Positions 1 through 11,050 are shown, numbered from the stretch's first letter. The stretch is DNA of 64,000 nucleotides from Nomia melanderi (GCF_051020985.1 NC_135008.1:1550001-1614000); one strand, 5' to 3'. Numbers and translations are program-made. Notes: generated by a model not told the origin, from the sequence alone.

Positions 1-655
1 TTTCGATCGGTAAGGTGAACGGAGTTTTTTGGAGAGATCGGGACAGGTTTCCGAGGACAATTTCGGAAGGGAAAGTAAAAATTTAAATGAACCGTTTAAT
101 GAGTTCGGCTGAAAGGAGACCTTTCAGATATGGAGCGAGTTTTTAATGTTTAGAACGGCTCGAAATGTGCGAGGTATAGATTCGGAATACCATCGGCAAC
201 ACTTATTTTTATACGGTCGCCTCGTACGTTCGCGAAACTGTTAATCGTTTACTGCAGCCCGACAAACAAGCCTGTCTCCATAAAGGTCTCGATTTATATA
301 ACGCACGTTCGTCCAGTTTCACGTTTATGCGCGCCAGTATAAAAATCAGGCGCGGATATTAAAATTTAATATAAAGGACAGACTTCCGATAGAATCGTTA
401 AAATCTTGAAATCAATTCGATACTCGTTCCTCGCGTATCGCGGAATGCGACTCGAAAATTACGGTAGAAAAACCGGCAGAAGGACGCGAATCGCAATAAT
501 TAATTTCGAAGGCTGAAAGCGGTTTCCTGGAGAAATATCGGAGTCGAGTCTTCAAAATATTATTTAGTATCTATAAATAAAATTCTTTCTATTCGAATAT
601 AGGTAATTGACAGAACAAATTAAAAGACGCGAATCCATGTATACTTATAATCTTC
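1..655. other. Non-coding stretch, nothing recognised
   Basis: Mixed AT-rich and CpG-bearing sequence without a sustained reading frame, repeat array or RNA gene that I can recognise. It probably is intergenic or intronic. Confidence 0.5.
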
Positions 656-659
656 TTTT

Positions 660-788
660 TCTATACAAGCATCGGAATGATAATCACTTGTACGTGACAA
701 TGGCCGATAGCTGGCGAAAAGAAGTCACGTGTCAGCGGCTGGTAGTGTTAATAACATTGAAAATGACATAATATAATCTATTTGAAGA
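660..788 (-). repeat. Interspersed repeat family E, copy 1
   Basis: The reverse complement of this segment matches 52138-52274 over about 130 bp, including the AT-rich block ending in ATGTCATTTTCAAT, the phrase CTTCTTTTCGCCAGCT and the GTCACGTACAAGTGAT region. Both copies lose similarity right after a shared CTATAG. It contains GTCACGTG-type near-palindromes. No coding capacity is visible. A non-autonomous mobile element is the likeliest explanation. Confidence 0.65.
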
Positions 789-789
789 A

Positions 790-834
790 ACATAAAATAA
801 ACCGGACAATAAACCTCCGTGAACCTAGTGTTAA
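790..834 (+). repeat. Family D MITE, right-end fragment
   Basis: The segment ends in CCTAGTGTTAA and shares ACAATAAA plus the CTAGTGTTAA terminus with the complete family D element at 44201-44385. Only the last 45 bp are recognisable. It lies directly next to the family E copy. Confidence 0.5.
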
Positions 835-2250
835 AAAGAATAAGTCTGCGATGCACCACGGTTTGGCCAGCTCTGTTCTAATAGAACCAACCGTTACACT
901 GGTATCACCGTCGATACGTAATAATACGATCGGCATTCTGCTCGTCTCCGATCGAGAACTGACCGAGTCCCATCGATGGCCGCACACTTTGAACTTGATC
1001 CGGTACCGAGCGAGCTCCGGCAGGAATATTTCGTCCCCTCGTTGTCCGAGTTCCTCAAAAGGCATGGTATCAGTCGGCGAAGATCGTCCCCCGCGGAGAA
1101 AGACGTGCAGTCCGGGGCACGCCCAACGAGCGCGGGGCCCGGCCGCGACCGTCCCGATCGTTGATCACGGATAAATCCCCCTCCAACCCCCGCCCAGCGT
1201 ACTACACCGGGGTATTTTACATGCGGAACTTGCGTTCTCACGGGCATGGTGGTCTCTTAGAGCTCGCGCTACAATTAATACTGCAGGAAGTCGTTTAGGA
1301 GAGAGAAAGAGAGGTAGAGAAGCGAACATACGCTACCATTCATAATTAATTCGATCGGTATCGATGTTCCATCCGTTTTCCACGTGGCTCCCCGATAAAC
1401 TGTGCTCGAAGTTTTCTGGAATAATAATTAACCGTTTTCCGCTGATAGTTCTGTATTACGTGGAGTATAATGATATAGATCACGTTGCTTATTACAGATA
1501 GTTGTCGATAATATTCTTTGTGTCGATTGCTATTCTATAAATATCGATGCTCGAGCGTGGAAGTTACAATGCCGGAAAGTATTAATAGAGTCGTTACGCT
1601 GCTATCGTGCGCGTTAATGTGCAAAATGCAACAGTCGTAAACCATGCGGTTAAGAAAGTACTACAGGGTATTCGGAAGATGTAGAAAGAAGGGCACGATG
1701 ATCTGGATAAATCGAAGAACCGAGCGAACGGATAGCTAAGAGCATCGTTTATTCCACTTGAATTCACGGAAATCAATATCGAGAAATCGACTTAACGTTC
1801 GCGAGCGACTCGTGTCTCGAGATCGCTTCGGATTTCCACTAATGTTGTAATACTCCGCTTTTTACAAATTCCCCCGAACGCAAGACTTATTAACTATTTT
1901 CTGATACAGTTATATACACAAAGAGACGCGAGCGAGCAGGCGTGTATGCAGGTTGGCGCGCACACCGCCCCGGGTAACTCCCGGACGAGCGTGTGTTTCA
2001 GATAACGAGCCTCATAACGCTTCAGCTCTATTTACATAAAGGCATTAATTAGAATATTATAGTTCCGATACGGCCGGCGCGCGGTCTATTGAAAACGAAC
2101 GAATATAGAGGAGGCCGGTGTCGAGATCCGCGCGCAGATTTCAGCCGGCTCTCCGTTAAGTGCGGGTATAAAACGATCTTTCAGATGTTCCCAGAACGCG
2201 CGGGGTCGCCGATATGGTTTTGTTAGGCCGGTCGCGGTTTTATGGTGTCC
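835..2250. other. Non-coding stretch with a CpG-rich patch near 1.0-1.2 kb
   Basis: Several overlapping short frames occur around 780-1250 on both strands, as expected where CpG-rich DNA lacks stop codons. None carries a recognisable motif. Nothing else stands out. Confidence 0.4.
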
Positions 2251-2254
2251 TCTA

Positions 2255-2292
2255 GTTGTTGTCGTTGCCGTTGTTGTTGTTGTTGTTGTTGG
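2255..2292 (+). repeat. (TTG)n microsatellite
   Basis: Trinucleotide tract of GTT/TTG units interrupted twice (TCG and CCG), about 12 units. Reading it in one frame gives short Cys runs and on the other strand Thr runs, which explains two spurious open frames here. Confidence 0.9.
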
Positions 2293-3360
2293 CAAGCGTA
2301 TCGCTCGGCGATCGTCGCGGCGGGGGCTTTTAGGCGTATTAGCGTTCGTTCCGGTGGTATAATGAAGTGCCGGCGTTCAATTTATATATCAGGTTTATTT
2401 CCTTACTCAATTAGTACAGTCCTTTTAATGGAAGCAGTAAACTGTACGGGCACGGGGAAGTTTTTAACGGCGGGAAAGGCCGTGAACGAACTAAAACTAA
2501 AACCCGATCGATACACCCGAAACGACCGTTTAGCCGGGTTGTTGATGTTTAGCTGTCGCCGTTTAATAATTTCCCCTATCGCACGGTAATTCATGCCGGC
2601 CGAAGTGGCGCGCGATTAAACACCGGTTTTATTTAATGAACGATTTTTCAAATCGTAATCGGCTGGCCGGCCGGCCGGCCGGCAACGCCGGCTTTATACG
2701 CCTCGTAGAATTAATAACGTCCTACTCGCCCTCGGTACCCGCGAGATCTTTATTTCCTTGTCAAATTCTCCGCCGACTCCCGATTCCCTCGAATCGGAAA
2801 ATAAACGGGCCGTAATCGTTCGGGAAATAATGAATTGGAAAATAATAGTCCATAAAATAGGCGGCTGTTCCCATAAACATTTACCGGTTTGATAATCGCC
2901 CGGGTGTCGACGTAATTAGGGAAGAAGAACTAGAGCTCCGACGCGAATTTCTCTGTAATAAAAGCGGGTAGAATATATGGGGTAGGTCTCGGATAGTTCG
3001 ACTACATTCTCATTATATCGCGGAGGCATTTGAAATTAAGTTTATTACCGAACTACGGGTTCGCGGTAATTTTCTGTGTATTTAATAGACCGATTCGGTT
3101 TTCTTTTGGTCGAACTGGATGTAGAGCGTTCGTGCTGTTCGGTTTGTTTTAATGTATCGAGTGCTCTATTGTGCTAGAGGGAGAAAGCTGACAGATGATT
3201 GGGTGAGATAGAAGTTGGGATTATCCCTGACGCGTTACCCTTAGACTAGGGGATGCTTTCCCTTAAGGAGCCACCGATTGTCGAAACGCAGGCTAGTGTT
3301 CGACTTTCCCTTCGTTTAGATTCTTTTATACTTCTGTGAGAAATTAGCGAAGGAATTGTT
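2293..3360. other. Non-coding stretch with a GGCC run
   Basis: No gene recognised. A short perfect alternation of GGCC occurs at 2662-2683. The rest is AT-rich DNA dotted with TTAATT-type motifs, of the sort seen in insect intergenic or intronic sequence. Confidence 0.4.
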
Positions 3361-3366
3361 TTATGA

Positions 3367-3620
3367 AGTAGACTCAGTCATAAGTCATCAAAGTTGCAAA
3401 GTAAGCTCAATTATAAGTAATCAAAGTTACAAAGTAGATTCGATCTAGGTAATCAAAGTTACAAAGTAGATCCAATCAAAGCAATCAAAGTTACAAAGTA
3501 GATTCAATCTAAGTAATGAAAGTTACAAAGTAGATTCAATCTAAGTCATCGAAGTTACAAAGTAGATTAAATCTAAGTAATCAAAGTCACAAAGTAATCT
3601 GAATCATAAGTCATCAAAGC
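3367..3620 (+). repeat. Minisatellite, about 8 units of 32-33 bp
   Basis: The phrase ATCAAAGTTACAAAGTAGAT recurs with a spacing of 32-33 bp from about 3387 to 3612. The middle units are nearly identical, and the first and last differ by a few substitutions. Units alternate between AAGTAATC and AAGTCATC variants. No coding frame runs through the array. Confidence 0.9.
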
Positions 3621-4410
3621 CTACAGTTGCACCCTTAGCGCCTCTACAGAAAAATTTAGAAAACTAAACTCTGTATTTCCAATCATTAAGACGAAATACT
3701 GCAATATTTTCGTTCGTTTGGCGTTGCTTCGGTACCTCAGACATTTCGAATATTTATCTTTGCACGATCGAGACGCGGGTCATGATCGACCCAGCCAGCG
3801 CACGGTGGGCGGCGGTTAAAGGATGGCCTCCTCGCGCGATCGTGACTGTATACGACGTACGACAACGAGGTCATTCCTTCGTGCCATTGTTCGCTTTCGT
3901 GGGATCGAATGGGTCCCGTATTTATAGGTTACGCCGCGGCACCGAACGCCTACAGGTGTCAAATATATATGGCCGTGTTCAGGTTTCAGCGGATACGATC
4001 GCGGATCGATCGGGACACACGAGACTTTGATAATAGACACTTGTTGGTCAATTTGGATTATATTCCGTGTTGCGTTCGGTTAACAATATCTTGCAGTGGC
4101 CATGGGATAATAACGAACAACGGCGGCCTCGACGTGGCTCCGATGTCAAATTCGTGCAATTCAATTGTGCATCCCGGAAAATTGCATTCGTCGTTCACCG
4201 TAAGCGGATAATCGATACACAAATGAGAAACGATGAATAACTTTGAATTTCGTGATTGTCTAAAGCAGGTAATATATAAATAATACCACGGAAATTATGC
4301 AAATGACATACAATTTGAATGAAATCTAGCTATTCAGTTTGCAGATTTTACAAATTGATCCATGAAAATTGATATTAATAGAATTTGAGGTCCTGAGGTG
4401 AAGATCCATC
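3621..4410. other. Non-coding stretch, nothing recognised
   Basis: Short frames at 3782-4211 overlap each other in different frames and strands and have no motifs. No repeat was noticed. Confidence 0.4.
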
Positions 4411-4413
4411 GAG

Positions 4414-4498
4414 ATTCAATACTTTATTGATATCTTAAAAATGGCACCAGTTTTTAACACTTCCTGTAGCTTTTAACGAAATCAATAAAGTATTGAAT
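4414..4498. repeat. Foldback element with 18-bp perfect inverted repeats
   Basis: ATTCAATACTTTATTGAT at 4414-4431 is the exact reverse complement of 4481-4498, with a 49-nt spacer. The spacer holds a TTTTTAACACTT phrase but no coding sequence. This could be a small MITE or a transcribed hairpin. No clear flanking target duplication is visible. Confidence 0.6.
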
Positions 4499-4845
4499 TT
4501 TCAGTTGACAATAGAACACCCGAGTACGAACCCTATCGTTTAGCGCAGTGTTCCCGCACCGATAAACACCGACATTATCCCTCGAACAAATTTCTGCATT
4601 ACCAGTTCCTCGGTCAGCGTATACAAAACGTAAACGTTCGTAACTGTCTTATTTAGATGTTAATTACATGAAGTTTTTTGCCGGGCTCGCGCCGCGCCGT
4701 ATTGAAATGAACCGTTCACGTGGGAAAGAAACTGGTACCGTTTCCATCGCGTGCAAAAAGTCACGATACACCGTACCCGCGGTATCGTGCGGTAATTGTA
4801 CTTCCTAACGAGATGTATAGCAGTCACAATTTCGTAATGCGCCCC

Positions 4846-5103
4846 GGAATAATAGAAAGCCGCATTCCTCCGACGGATCTCTGTTACCCCTTATCAATAT
4901 GGAAAACCAAATTCCTCTATAGAAGCTTCATCTATCAAGACTTCAATCGATTTATAATTCAGTATATTTATAATTCGGAATAATAGAAAGCCGCATTCCT
5001 CCGATCTCTATGTTACCCCCTATCAATCTGAAAAACCAAATTCCTCCATAGAATCTTCAAGAGTACACTTATCAAGACTTCAATCAATTTATAATTCAGT
5101 TCG
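4846..5103 (+). repeat. Tandem duplication, two units offset by 131 bp
   Basis: The block starting GGAATAATAGAAAGCCGC at 4846 restarts at 4977. Both copies continue through a TTACCCCYTATCAAT phrase, an AAACCAAATTCCTC phrase and an AAGACTTCAATC phrase. Copy 2 lacks a few bases near the CTCCGA junction. Each copy ends inside sequence related to MITE sub-family C2, so a piece of a C2 element was duplicated along with its flank. Confidence 0.8.
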
Positions 5104-5215
5104 CGTATTGCTAAATCAATTCCACCAATTCCTCAGAGAAACATCTATTACTTTTCTAACAATTGCAAAACGAACCAGGAATAGTTCATTTCGACGTGTC
5201 CGCCAGTTCTATCGT
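5038..5215 (+). repeat. MITE sub-family C2, diverged copy
   Basis: Aligns by eye with the complete C2 element at 15628-15853: the AAGACTTCAATC, TGCTAAATCAATT, CTCAGAGAAACATCT and TTTCTAACAATTGCAAAA phrases occur in the same order. The right terminus is degenerate (AGTTCTATCG in place of AGTTTCAGTG). Confidence 0.6.
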
Positions 5216-6006
5216 CACCGTTCGCGTGAAGCTCAGTTCAGAAATCAGAAACGTCGAATCCCCCGCAACCCCTCGCATTTCACGTCGAGTTTCCGGCGAC
5301 TTCATCGGAATATTCGTTCCCGTCCGCGACCGATCGTGCATCTTCCAGCATTCGCGCGGATAACGAGCTCGCGCGTTCATCATCGGCGCGCGCGCCCCGG
5401 ATAAAACAGCGCAGCGCTGTGAAAGTGATTGTGGGCGCTCCCGCGGAATTTATACGACGCTTTCCCCGCGATGAGTTATTGGCTTTTGCAAAATGATCCT
5501 CGGCCCGACCCGGCGCGGCGCGGCGTGGCGCGGCGTCTCGATGTTCCGCGCGGTTCTGCGGTTTACGACGTGCCAGGTTTCAAGCCGGTGATACCTGTTC
5601 CGGCCGCGGAGGTTACGGGCCAACCGGCGATTTTTCCTCCGGGACCTTTTCAGTTCTAGCGAACGTAACCCCTCGCAACAGCACCCGTAACGGCTGCATT
5701 ATGCGAGTAATACGCGAATGAAGATTCGAGAATGGGCAGGAGGCCCCTGTCCGCCTCTGTAGCGCCGTTACTGCTGTTGTTATCGTTGCCGCGAGCTGCA
5801 GCGCCTCCATCGCTCTTCGCTAGATGCGTTTCCTGGCTGACGGTTTTAACACTGGAACCAGCTGGCAGTGACGTTCGCTGGTTCTCGGAGCCGAGAAACC
5901 GAAAAGCGCGCTGGAGGATGATAAATGGATAAAGTGTGAAATATTAGGTTATTGTGAGAAATCGGTTATTCTGTCTTCTGTAGTTTCGGAAGATCGTTGA
6001 AGTCCT
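5216..6006. other. CpG-rich non-coding stretch
   Basis: GC-rich DNA with GGCGCGGCGCG-type runs near 5510-5540. Several unremarkable frames overlap. No splice-bounded exon or known motif was recognised. Confidence 0.4.
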
Positions 6007-6180
6007 TTAACCCTTAGCGTATGTCGAGTCAGTTTTAAAAATTTTTTCTATATTTATTTGTAATATCACAATTGTACCAAAGGTAACATTTCAATGACTC
6101 CCAAATATTGAATAAATAAATAGACCGTCATGTTAAGCTGTAATTGAATGAACCGAGCATTTCGGGCTGCAAAGGGTTAA
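6007..6180 (+). mobile_element. TTAA-flanked MITE, family A2
   Basis: Begins TTAACCCTTAGCG and ends CTGCAAAGGGTTAA, an imperfect inverted pair with TTAA at both edges, 174 bp in total. The left end shares TATGTCGAGTCAG with the reverse complement of the right end of the element at 46718-46834, so the two are relatives in opposite orientation. TTAA flanks and CCCTT termini fit the piggyBac superfamily. No open frame of transposase length exists inside. Confidence 0.75.
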
Positions 6181-6246
6181 TGCGTTTGTTAAGTTCTAGT
6201 TCGTAACTTTACGTAAACACTGAAGGAATGGTACTTTTGTTTGCAG

Positions 6247-6320
6247 GTTCGTACGCTGGAAAGCGAGAATGGCGGATGTCGTCGGAGATCGATACGATTA
6301 AGTGTTCCGGAGGTTCCCGT
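6247..6320 (+). CDS. Possible 74-nt exon, unidentified
   Basis: A pyrimidine-leaning tract ending TTTTGTTTGCAG precedes position 6247, and a consensus donor GTAAGTAAC begins at 6321. Two of the three frames are open across the 74 nt. One reads roughly SYAGKREWRMSSEIDTIKC followed by five more residues. I recognise no protein family in it. It could be an internal exon or untranslated exon of a large plus-strand gene, or a chance pairing of splice-like signals. RNA evidence would be decisive. Confidence 0.25.
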
Positions 6321-6329
6321 GTAAGTAAC

Positions 6330-7205
6330 ATTCCAGCACGGTAAGGCTGACGTCGCTGGTAAACGATCGGCTACTTCACATACGCGATTAATTACGGACC
6401 GAAGCGATCGGTTTATTAAGGCAAATTACACACGCCAAAAAAGTACACCGGAAAAACCGAGTAATCCGTATATCCTCTCAAAGTAAGCTGAGCAACGGTA
6501 ATTACATGTCTATATAAACACATTTGCGAAGTCGCAAAAAGCGAGCAAGCCGATCGTTGAATTATCGATCAATTGGAATCGCGAGATGTCATCCGCTCCG
6601 TCGGATTACCATGCGCGTGCTCGCGTATGGCCGAGCACACTCGATCAAAATCGGTTAATGCCGCGATTTGCATTCGGGATTCGAGTTCGCGGGGCAGACG
6701 GGAGGGGAACGGGGGACGGGCGGGGCTGTCAATTAAAAACCGATAAGTTTCCAGCCGACGGATAATTAATGATGCCGCGCGGCAGATGACGTCGCGGCGT
6801 CGATTAAACGCGTGCAAATCGCGCGCGGCGGAATTATATATCTGCGCGCGGCGATCTATCGATAAAATAACTGGCCTGACCCAGAATCTCGAGTGTCACT
6901 GACAGATTGCTCGGTAAACATCGTGCGGATTCGACGGTTAATTATTATATGACCGATAATGATCGTATCACCCGTCTCGCCGGCGAATCGTTGGGAGTAC
7001 TCGTCGATCGTATCGCGTTTCGCACTTGTCGGCGTGCGGAACGGTTCACGTGGCATAATTCAATCGAATTAGAGACTCGACGAAGGACAGATCCTCGAAA
7101 CAGATGAATTAGCGAGTCATTCTTTACTCGACTCAGTTAATTGACGTGCGAACTCGCATTTCCTTTGCGATTTGCTTCGAGTATGATAGTCACGCGAGTG
7201 CTTTT
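6330..7205. other. Non-coding stretch, nothing recognised
   Basis: CpG-rich with several TTAATTA motifs and overlapping short frames on both strands. No repeat or gene was recognised. Confidence 0.4.
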
Positions 7206-7209
7206 CACT

Positions 7210-7335
7210 GAAAATTCTGCTCATCTTTAAAGGAAAATTCACTTTCCAAATTCTTCTGTAGAAACTCTAGACCACATTGATTAGAATATCGATGATTCAG
7301 TATACCGAATCAATTTCTCAAGCAACGATAAGTAT
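7210..7335 (+). repeat. Possible diverged C2 fragment
   Basis: AAATTCTTCTGTAGAAACTC and the following ATCGATGATTCAGTATACC resemble the internal part of the C2 repeats at 4900-5100. Similarity is low and the ends are not identifiable. Confidence 0.3.
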
Positions 7336-7394
7336 CTCTTCAATAATTGAGTCGCCCGGAAGCGAACGCGGTCAGCCGTGGAGAGCAAAAATCG

Positions 7395-7535
7395 AGAGAA
7401 CGAATGTTCCGGCTTCTAAAATGATTACACAGCGGATTCAGAAGCTGGAAAAAGGACCTCCCGGCTTAGGAAAAACGAGGAACCGAGTAAATCCTTCGAT
7501 GACTAAGAAGAATATCGCGTGCCCGATTAAAATCC
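7395..7535 (+). repeat. Interspersed repeat family F5, copy 1
   Basis: Shares the ordered phrases GGCTTCTAAAATGATTACAC, AGCTGGAAAA, AAAACGAGGAACCGAG, AATCCTTCGATGACTAAG and AGAATAT with 44072-44198. No terminal inverted repeat is evident. It spans a spurious Lys/Arg-rich open frame. Confidence 0.55.
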
Positions 7536-7539
7536 GGAA

Positions 7540-8060
7540 AACTTCGAAAACATCGAGAAATCGAGCGAACCGCGGCGGCGTCTAAGCGACTCGATCGCAA
7601 AAGAATCAAAGAGTGCGCCGTTCCGGGGAGTTAGTCGCAGCGTGAACGGACACGGGAACGATTGCCCGGAGATGCGTGCCAGAGATAAACGTGGCCAGTC
7701 TAAGCTGTAATTAGTTTAAGCGTTAAAAACCGATAGAATGCAGAAGAGTTGTAACATTATAATTCCGCGGCCGGGGCGCGGCGCGGCCGCATCGGTGTTT
7801 ATAGGAAACCGCAAGAAGGGATTAGCGGCGGGACAAACTTATGCTAGTAGCCGATAAAAAGTTCCACCAAACTCGAGTGGAGGTTTCTTATCTCCGGCCG
7901 CGGCACGCGTAATTACATTGTATGACGCGGCGAGAGGGACAGAGAGCGGGCGGCGTGTTCCCCTCTCGCGCGCCTATTATTTCGCGGGCTCTAATTTACA
8001 GCTGGCCACCTAAGTAAACCCGTCTGTTAATTTAAATTCCGCGCCGAAGAAAGGGAGCAC
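7540..8060. other. CpG-rich non-coding stretch
   Basis: GC-rich with a GGCCGGGGCGCGGCGCGGCC patch near 7770-7790. No gene or repeat was recognised. Confidence 0.4.
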
Positions 8061-8103
8061 CATTAAGATTAACGATAAAAACGGGAAAGTAACTCGTTTA
8101 ATG
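8061..8103 (+). promoter_or_regulatory. Duplicated motif, copy 1 (pair with 8307-8345)
   Basis: CATTAAG, then AAAAACGGGAAAGTAA, then a CTCGTTTAA tail. The same order with near identity recurs at 8307-8345, about 245 bp away in the same orientation. Function is unknown; a pair of conserved regulatory sites is one possibility. Confidence 0.35.
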
Positions 8104-8160
8104 GTATCGGCCACTCTCGGCCGGAGTTGGACCCGCGGCCGGTCCCGGCCCACACAGCCC

Positions 8161-8185
8161 ATAATCCCGGTAGTCCCGGGATTAT
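8161..8185. other. Perfect 10-bp stem-loop
   Basis: ATAATCCCGG at 8161-8170 pairs with CCGGGATTAT at 8176-8185 around a 5-nt loop TAGTC. It lies between the two copies of the duplicated motif. No role can be assigned. Confidence 0.6.
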
Positions 8186-8306
8186 TAAAAAAAGACTGAA
8201 TAACTCCATTAGTTTCCACGCGTTGTCTATGATACAGAACTCGTTATTAACCAACGGGGCTAATTACTTTCAATTCCACGGCCGAGGGGGGAACCGAATC
8301 GATTAG

Positions 8307-8345
8307 CATTAATGACGGAAAAAACGGGAAAGTAATTTGCTTAAG
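8307..8345 (+). promoter_or_regulatory. Duplicated motif, copy 2 (pair with 8061-8103)
   Basis: CATTAATGACGG followed by AAAAAACGGGAAAGTAAT and TTGCTTAA. The core ACGGGAAAGTAA is identical to copy 1 and its flanks are similar, which exceeds what a single transcription-factor site would explain. Confidence 0.35.
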
Positions 8346-10190
8346 CCACGCCGTCTAAGCAACGGCGCCCGGATTACGGCCGCGTTTTCAAAACCTAAAC
8401 GGCCCGGCCGTGAGCCTCTCTCTTTCCCACGGGCGTTTTCCGGATCGTCACCGTGCGTCGTTTATCAAAGCTTCACGGGTCGCCGTGCTCTTTGTGAAAC
8501 GAATGGACCGATTACACAACGGCGCGCGTTAACAGCAGGGAAATAAGAGGAAGCCACGCGGTGATCGGCTTATACACGGTTTTTCCCGAGTGTTAACATT
8601 TCGAGATTCCTCGAATCGAGGTGTTTGGAGAGTTCTAGGTTGGAGCGATAAAGTCGCTCGAGTCAAAGTCCAGGAAACTTGGTAATTAATGCTTTGGCTT
8701 CTGAAATTATTATACTATAGAAGGTAGAACTTTTCGAGCTAGACGAAGAGTTTCAATATTATTCCTGACTTCTTATCGCGAAGCTACAGCCACTTTTACG
8801 AAAAGATTCTCAAATGAGTTGTAGCGTCGCGTTAAAGTGTACGTTAATCTGAACGAACGTATCCTTATAGGTTCCCCGAAGTAATAAAAGCTACTCGATT
8901 CGCTGATTCGGTAGTTCCAGCGTGACGGGGTTCTATAAAACTCGGACACCGAACAACGGCGAGAAATCCGAAAAAACGTCCTCCGTATTCGAAGCAAATT
9001 ACCTCGCGTTCTTTTATCTATCATTAACAAGGATGAAGTCACTCGAGAGTTCCCCGGAACGTCGCCCGTAGCGACCGAACAATGACGATTCCTGAAAGAA
9101 GAAACGCGATCTGCCGGTGTGCGGTCATCACGCCTCACGCGCGATCGGCTGCGCTGCGCAAACAACGCGTCAAAAATGCCCGTGTCCCCCCGTGTTTGAT
9201 TTTGTGTGTTGCCTCGGTGAAAAAGGAGGCAGGGGACGGAGAGGAAAACAGAACGGGGAGAAAGAATCGCGTCGCCGAGGCGAGACGACACGGCGAGTAC
9301 GTCGATATTCCATGGTTTATTTAGTCATTCGCGCTTATACCGAAATGAATAGAGGCAATTACCATGAGCGACGCCGGCCGGCCGCGTGGAACACGCGCAG
9401 TCATCGCAGCTGAGTTCATCCGTAAACTTAATACCATAAGATGACAGTGGAAACGATGCAATTTAGTGCATCGTCTCGGTGGCGAGCGCGATCGTTTTCG
9501 TCGCTTCAACGTTCGCGTCCGTGAATGTTAATTTAACGACCGTTAAAATAGTCGGCCGCGAACACGCCGTAATTCATATTAATATTTCTATTAAATTAAC
9601 GGCACCCGCATTAATTGAAATTACCATCGGGCCCGGGGGGTGGAGGGCGGCAAGGGTGGAAGGCGACTTGTCAAAACGCCACCGCCATTAAAACCGGATT
9701 TTATGGATCATATCGGAGTGGCCGCTTTATTGGATGTTTATTATGGCGTCCGGCGTGTCCGGCGTTACGGCCCCTCTCGCGGATTTTTTCCGATCCGCTG
9801 ATTTACACCAGGAAACTCTTCGCGGCCGGTGTACGCGCCGGATACCCAGCAGGAGCGGACGGACACGCCTCGCGTTCGATTTACGTCCGAACGCGATTAG
9901 GGATCGATAAAGGGACCGTGGCCTCCGCTTATCTCGCCGATCGACTGCCCCGATCCGTCTTTGTGTTTATCGCTCGTCCGCGACCATTCTCACGACAACC
10001 CTTGTTAACCCCCGACCAAGCGCGACGCGTGTTGCGCTAATCATTCGCTGGTTAGCTGGTTTCCGCGAGTTATCTCGTTACTAGGGAATTGCAAGGTTGC
10101 TTTGTTTCTTCGCCATCTGTACGGATATCTCTTCACCAAAATTACCTTACAGCTAATATTAAAACAAGTCAAAATCAAGCGGGTCTTTTA
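8346..10190. other. Non-coding stretch with a short F5 fragment
   Basis: TGGCTTCTGAAATTATTATAC at 8694-8714 matches the start of repeat F5, and the similarity fades after about 40 bp. The longest open frame of the window (8773-9291, minus) lies here, but it has no motif, no splice context and a composition like its surroundings. A purine-rich block occurs near 9225-9265. No gene is called. Confidence 0.4.
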
Positions 10191-10193
10191 ACC

Positions 10194-10266
10194 AGTTAAC
10201 TGTGTTTGACGAGTATGGCGGCTGTTGTAATGAAGTTAAATAAAAATTAATTTCTTTATTTAACTT
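10194..10266 (+). repeat. TTAA-type element end with internal hairpin
   Basis: TTAACCAGTTAACTGTG followed by GACGAGTAT resembles the left end of the element at 62571-62836. Downstream, AAGTTAAATAAA at 10233-10244 pairs perfectly with TTTATTTAACTT at 10255-10266. The right terminus was not identified. Confidence 0.4.
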
Positions 10267-10835
10267 GAACGTACATAGTTTGCATGCGTTGTGCGTTCTC
10301 GTCGCTGGTTGGAGTATCTATGTCTTATGGTAAAAAGTCTGTATTAGGTGATTCAATGGTGTGTTTATCATTGGATTTAGGTTAATCGGTCGCGTTCTTG
10401 GAAATCCGGACATCGCGGAGAAATTAAAGGGAGAAATGTAATTTTGGTTTGCTCTGCGGTCGGTCTATTTTCGTCTCGGACATGTCGTTTTATTATGTCT
10501 CGCGTATTTATGGACGCTATAAAGACATAAGCATCAACAGTCCGTTTATGATCAACATATTCTACTTGGTTGTATATCCGATACTTTCTAATTATTTCTA
10601 CTTACCTCTTCCTATAATATTTTATAGCTCGCTGACTAAACAGTCCACGCCGCTTTTTCTCCCTCTCCTCTCTCCTTCGATGTAGCAATTACTTTATGAC
10701 ACACGAATGAATTAAACTGCGAGAGTTATCGGTCAACCCGATGTTTCATTCCATCCCATCGTCTCCTATTAAGAAAGTGGTGCTTAGAAAGTACTCAATG
10801 TCCCTGTAATCGAGGAACTAATGAAAGTAATGCTC
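10267..10835. other. AT-rich non-coding stretch
   Basis: No gene or repeat recognised. Short AT-rich frames only. Confidence 0.4.
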
Positions 10836-11050
10836 TCGACACTAAAACTACGGAACGGATCGGAATTTCCCGTTCCTGATTTCGTCTTGTTGCGATTATC
10901 AAATAGATGACAGATGATTCTACGAGAAATTATTCAAGAAATCGATCTAGCAATACGCAGATTGAATTTTAAATAAATTGAAGTCTCAATACATGCAGAC
11001 ATTATTTCCATCTTTCACGTCTGTCAAACAGGTTCAATGAAAATAGCTAA
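10836..11050 (-). mobile_element. MITE sub-family C2, minus-strand copy
   Basis: The reverse complement carries the C2 phrases GAGACTTCAATTTATTTA, GCGTATTGCTAGAT, GAATAATTTCTCG and the terminus CCGTAGTTTTAGTGTCGA, matching 15628-15853 in order. The TTAA flanks have decayed (TCGA at 10836). The far end is truncated or degenerate. Confidence 0.6.

Noticed and set aside
8773..9291. 172-codon minus-strand open frame, the longest in the window
   Set aside because: No family motif or splice context. It is Arg/Ser-rich as expected from CpG-rich DNA lacking stops, and plus-strand frames overlap it.
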